Source of the DNA: Actinomycetes bacterium
GTDB taxonomy: Bacteria; Actinomycetota; Acidimicrobiia; Acidimicrobiales; RAAP-2
DNA length: 5,759 nucleotides
Assembly (NCBI GenBank): GCA_021787255.1
Contig: JAJYMD010000220.1
Span: 1 to 5,759, forward strand
Reading direction: 5' to 3'
Shown here: positions 3,322 to 5,759 of the stretch, in pieces
How the letters are laid out: every line of letters starts with the position of its first letter
How positions within the stretch are numbered: position 1 is the stretch's first letter
Position numbers and translations under genes: made by a program
The notes under the pieces: model-generated
What the model saw: the letters and a program-made list of their open reading frames with translations, nothing else
Databases searched by the model: none
Told to the model about the DNA's origin: nothing

Positions 3322-5759
3322 ATGGCCATCACGAGCCGCTCAGAGCTGGCGTCGCCGGGGGCGGGCGCCCTTTCGGGCGACACGCGCCGGCTCCACCCCC
3401 AGATTGGGGGCACCGCGGGGCGTGACGAGCCGGATCGTCGGACAGGGCCGGTCGCCTTGTCGTTCGCGCTCGAGGGGATGACCTGCGGCGCGTGCGCCGC
3501 TCGGATCGAACGGCACCTGAACCGTATCGACGGCGTGAGCGCCGTGGTCAACTTCGCGACCGAGCGCGCCTCGGTGACCGCGCCGGCGTCGCTCGGCGCG
3601 GCGAGGCTCATGGAAGAGGTCGCCTCGATCGGCTACTCCGCCAAGCTGATCAAGGGCGACGCGCACGCGGCCGCGGCCGCCGACGCACGCGAGGACGCGG
3701 CGAGACGCGTGCGGTCGCTGGGGCGCCGTCTCGTCGTCGCGGCGGTGCTCTTCATGCCGCTGTGCGACGCCTCTATCGCCTTCTCGGTCGTGCCGGCCGA
3801 CCGCTTCGAGGGGTGGCAGTGGGTGCTGATCGCCCTCGCGCTTCCCGTGGTCACCTGGGCTGCGTGGCCCTTCTACCAAGCGGCGTTTCGCCACGCCCTC
3901 CATCTCAGCGCGACGATGGACACGCTCGTCTCGCTCGGGGTGATCAGCTCCTCGGCGTGGTCGGTCTACGCGATGTTCTTCGAGGACGCCGGCCGCAGCG
4001 GCCGCTCGATCGCCTACCTTCTCGCGCACAATTCAGGCGGGTCGATCTACCTCGACGTGGCCGGCGGCGTCACGACGTTCCTCTTGTGCGGTCGCTGGTT
4101 CGAAGCCCGCTCCCGCCAGCGCAGCGGCGACGCGCTGCGCGCGCTCGCCGAGCGCGGCGCGAAGGAGGTCTCGATCCTCGATGCCGACGGGACCGAGCGC
4201 CGGCGTCCGGTCGGCGAGCTGCACCCCGGCGACCGCTTCGTCGTGCGGCCGGGCGAGAAGGTGGCGACCGACGGCGTGGTGGTGGCGGGCGAGTCCGCCG
4301 TGGACCGGAGCCTCATGACGGGGGAGTCCGAGCCCGTGGACGTCGGCCCGGGCGACGCGGTCACCGGCGGCACCGTGTGCTGCGCAGGACGCCTGGTCGT
4401 GGAGGCGACCAGCGTCGGCGCCGACACCCAGCTCGGCCACATGCTGGCGCTGGTGGAGCGTGCGCAGAACGAGAAGGCGCAGGTGCAGCGGCTGGCGGAC
4501 CGGGTGGCGGGCGTGTTCGTCCCGGTGGTGGTCGTCTTCGCGCTGGCGACGCTCGCCGGGTGGCTGGTGGCAGGCGCGTCGTCGCTCGTCTCGTTCAACG
4601 CGGGGCTGTCGGTGCTCGTCATCGCCTGCCCGTGCGCACTGGGCCTCGCGACGCCCGCTGCGCTCTTCGTGGCGTCGGGGACCGGGGCGCGTGAGGGGAT
4701 CTTCTTCAAGGGGTATCGCGCGCTCGAGCTCTCCAAGCAGGTCGACGTCGTCGTGCTCGACAAGACCGGCACGGTGACCGAGGGTCGGATGGCCGTGGTC
4801 GGCTCCTCGGCCGTGCCCGGCGTCGACCGCCGCGAGCTGCTCCGGCTCGCCGGCGCGCTGGAGGGCGCGTCGGAGCACCCTGTCGCCCGTGCGATCGCTG
4901 CGGCCGCACAGAACGAGCTGGGCCGGCTCACACCGGTGGAGTCCTTCGCCGCGGTCGCCGGGTTGGGGGCGACCGGGAAGGTGCGCGGCCACACGGTCTC
5001 GGTGGGCCGCCCGGCCCTCGTGCCCGGCGCCCCGCCAGACGAGGAGCTCCGGGCTCGTTGCGAGGCGTGGGAGGCGCTCGGGCACACCGCGGTCGTCGTG
5101 ACGATCGACGGTAGGACCTCCGGGGCGTTCGCCGTCGCCGACGCCGTTCGACCCTCGGCCGCCCCTGCCGTCGCGAAGCTCCGGGAGCTCGGACTGCGCT
5201 GCATCCTGCTCTCCGGCGACAACGAGGCGACGACCCGCAGCGTCGGGCATGCGGTCGGCATCGACGAGGTCGTCGCCGGAGCGCTGCCGGCGGAGAAGGT
5301 CGCGATGATCCGGTCCCTCCAGCAACAGGGGCATTCGGTCGCGATGATCGGAGACGGCGTGAACGACGCGCCGGCGCTCGCGACGGCCGACCTCGGGCTG
5401 GCCGTGGGCTCGGGCACCGACGTGGCGATCGAAGCGGCCGATCTCGTCGTCGTCCGGGAGGACCTGCGAGCGGCGGCCGGCGCGATCGCGCTCGCCCGCC
5501 GGACGCTGCGCATCATCCACTCGAACCTGCTCTGGGCCTTCGCCTACAACCTCGTGGCGATCCCTGTCGCCGCGGCGGGCTTCCTGGACCCGCTCATCGC
5601 GGCGGGTGCGATGTCCTTGTCCTCGGTGTTCGTCGTGTGGAACAGCGCCCGACTGCGGCCGCGCCGCGTTGCTCCCCGCGGCGCTGCGCGTCCGGCGGCC
5701 CCCGGCGCGTCGAGGACGGCCTCGCGCGAGCCGGTCGCGCCAAGGGGAGGGGCCGGTGG
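3322..5759 (+). CDS. copA: CopA-type copper-exporting P1B ATPase, 3' end outside the window
   Basis: This integral membrane pump hydrolyses ATP to export Cu(I) from the cytoplasm. From ATG 3322, 812 codons stay open to the last base; an in-frame TAG at 3307-3309 closes the frame upstream. One metal-binding HMA domain (about 44-110) has GMTCGAC, with ligands C55 and C58. Four helices follow (about 136-260). The actuator domain has TGES at 333-336. The channel motif CPC is at 436-438. The P-domain has DKTGT at 480-484 (phosphorylated D480), the N-domain has HP at 519-520 and GLGATG at 547-552, and the hinge motif GDGVND is at 677-682. TM7 has Y742-N743 and TM8 has M764 and S767-S768 (MxxSS). 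CPC, YN and MxxSS together define the P1B-1 Cu(I) subclass. After TM8 a Pro/Ala/Arg-rich tail runs off the window. The start is uncertain: residues 1-43 match no domain, and TTG 3457 is an alternative. Vicinal cysteines C353-C354 in the actuator domain look unusual. Confidence 0.93.
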   Translation, partial: MAITSRSELASPGAGALSGDTRRLHPQIGGTAGRDEPDRRTGPVALSFALEGMTCGACAARIERHLNRIDGVSAVVNFATERASVTAPASLGAARLMEEVASIGYSAKLIKGDAHAAAAADAREDAARRVRSLGRRLVVAAVLFMPLCDASIAFSVVPADRFEGWQWVLIALALPVVTWAAWPFYQAAFRHALHLSATMDTLVSLGVISSSAWSVYAMFFEDAGRSGRSIAYLLAHNSGGSIYLDVAGGVTTFLLCGRWFEARSRQRSGDALRALAERGAKEVSILDADGTERRRPVGELHPGDRFVVRPGEKVATDGVVVAGESAVDRSLMTGESEPVDVGPGDAVTGGTVCCAGRLVVEATSVGADTQLGHMLALVERAQNEKAQVQRLADRVAGVFVPVVVVFALATLAGWLVAGASSLVSFNAGLSVLVIACPCALGLATPAALFVASGTGAREGIFFKGYRALELSKQVDVVVLDKTGTVTEGRMAVVGSSAVPGVDRRELLRLAGALEGASEHPVARAIAAAAQNELGRLTPVESFAAVAGLGATGKVRGHTVSVGRPALVPGAPPDEELRARCEAWEALGHTAVVVTIDGRTSGAFAVADAVRPSAAPAVAKLRELGLRCILLSGDNEATTRSVGHAVGIDEVVAGALPAEKVAMIRSLQQQGHSVAMIGDGVNDAPALATADLGLAVGSGTDVAIEAADLVVVREDLRAAAGAIALARRTLRIIHSNLLWAFAYNLVAIPVAAAGFLDPLIAAGAMSLSSVFVVWNSARLRPRRVAPRGAARPAAPGASRTASREPVAPRGGAG
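3396..3410. promoter_or_regulatory. C5-N5-G5 palindrome, possible copper-regulator operator or stem-loop
   Basis: CCCCC (3396-3400), AGATT, then GGGGG (3406-3410) form a perfect 5+5 inverted repeat. CsoR-family copper repressors bind pseudo-palindromes with C-runs facing G-runs near copper genes, which is why this is worth listing. It lies 25 codons inside the frame opened by ATG 3322, so it would be upstream only if TTG 3457 is the true start. The five-base spacer is longer than in CsoR sites I know of. It may be chance in GC-rich DNA. Confidence 0.25.
3444..3459 (+). promoter_or_regulatory. Alternative copA start: AGGG site and TTG 3457
   Basis: AGGG at 3444-3447 sits nine bases before an in-frame TTG at 3457. 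A protein starting there would begin MSFALEGMTCGAC, placing the metal-binding domain right at the N-terminus as in many CopA and CopZ proteins. ATG 3322 has no visible Shine-Dalgarno site. ATG 3478 is less likely because it would delete the first strand of the domain. Confidence 0.35.

Noticed and set aside
3366..3379. CGCCC-TTTC-GGGCG hairpin
   Set aside because: The stem is only five pairs with no T-run, and such hairpins are expected often at this GC content. It also lies in coding sequence if copA starts at ATG 3322.
1969..3425. Plus-strand frames at 1969-3309 and 2886-3425 spanning the secF end and the gap
   Set aside because: Both are Arg/Ala-rich shadows of secF that run into the gap. 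No motif, and no good start relative to neighbours.
3492..4694. 400-codon plus-strand frame within the ATPase gene
   Set aside because: It is the +2 shadow of copA and is almost entirely Arg/Gly-rich. The correct frame has the full set of P-type ATPase motifs and stays open past the window end.
4033..5520. Two long minus-strand open frames of about 490 codons
   Set aside because: Both lie antisense to the catalytic core of the copper ATPase (CPC, DKTGT, GDGVND). Long antisense frames are expected from the GC-rich third positions of the real gene.
1..5759. CRISPR arrays, tRNA or rRNA genes, insertion sequences, attachment sites
   Set aside because: I saw no regularly spaced direct repeats with unique spacers, no cloverleaf or rRNA-like stretch, no transposase motif and no flanking inverted repeats. 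Nearly the whole window is occupied by three conserved genes.

Overview
This is a high-GC window (roughly 70% by eye). Every gene I can support lies on the plus strand. GTG/TGA start-stop overlaps, Ala/Arg/Gly-rich proteins and the SecD/SecF sequence style point to an Actinomycetota genome. An Acidimicrobiia-like lineage is a guess, since no rRNA or other marker is present.

Positions 1-3259 are a Sec protein-export operon. The last 33 codons of an upstream gene (by position probably yajC, but not recognisable from this tail) overlap secD by four bases (GTGA). SecD is complete (519 aa). Its stop overlaps a GTG that opens the secF frame, with an ATG 15 bases further in as the likelier start. 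SecD and SecF together form the membrane subcomplex that uses the proton gradient to help pull preproteins through SecYEG. SecF is unusually long (about 529 aa): a normal core carries an acidic N-terminal tail and a long Ala/Gly/Arg C-terminal tail with an 8-residue repeat and a very basic end.

Positions 3260-3321 are a short gap with a bulged hairpin just after secF and a weak -10-like hexamer just before the next ATG.

Positions 3322-5759 hold most of a P1B-type copper-transporting ATPase (CopA family). The frame is open to the last base, so its stop lies outside the window. It has one N-terminal metal-binding domain and all Cu(I)-subclass signatures (CPC, YN, MxxSS). Its start is uncertain (ATG 3322 or TTG 3457), and a C5-N5-G5 palindrome lies between the two.

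I see no new multi-gene system. The points most worth checking are a parallel Asp-to-Thr change in the signature motifs of both SecD and SecF, the repeat-bearing charged tails of SecF, and the copA start region.
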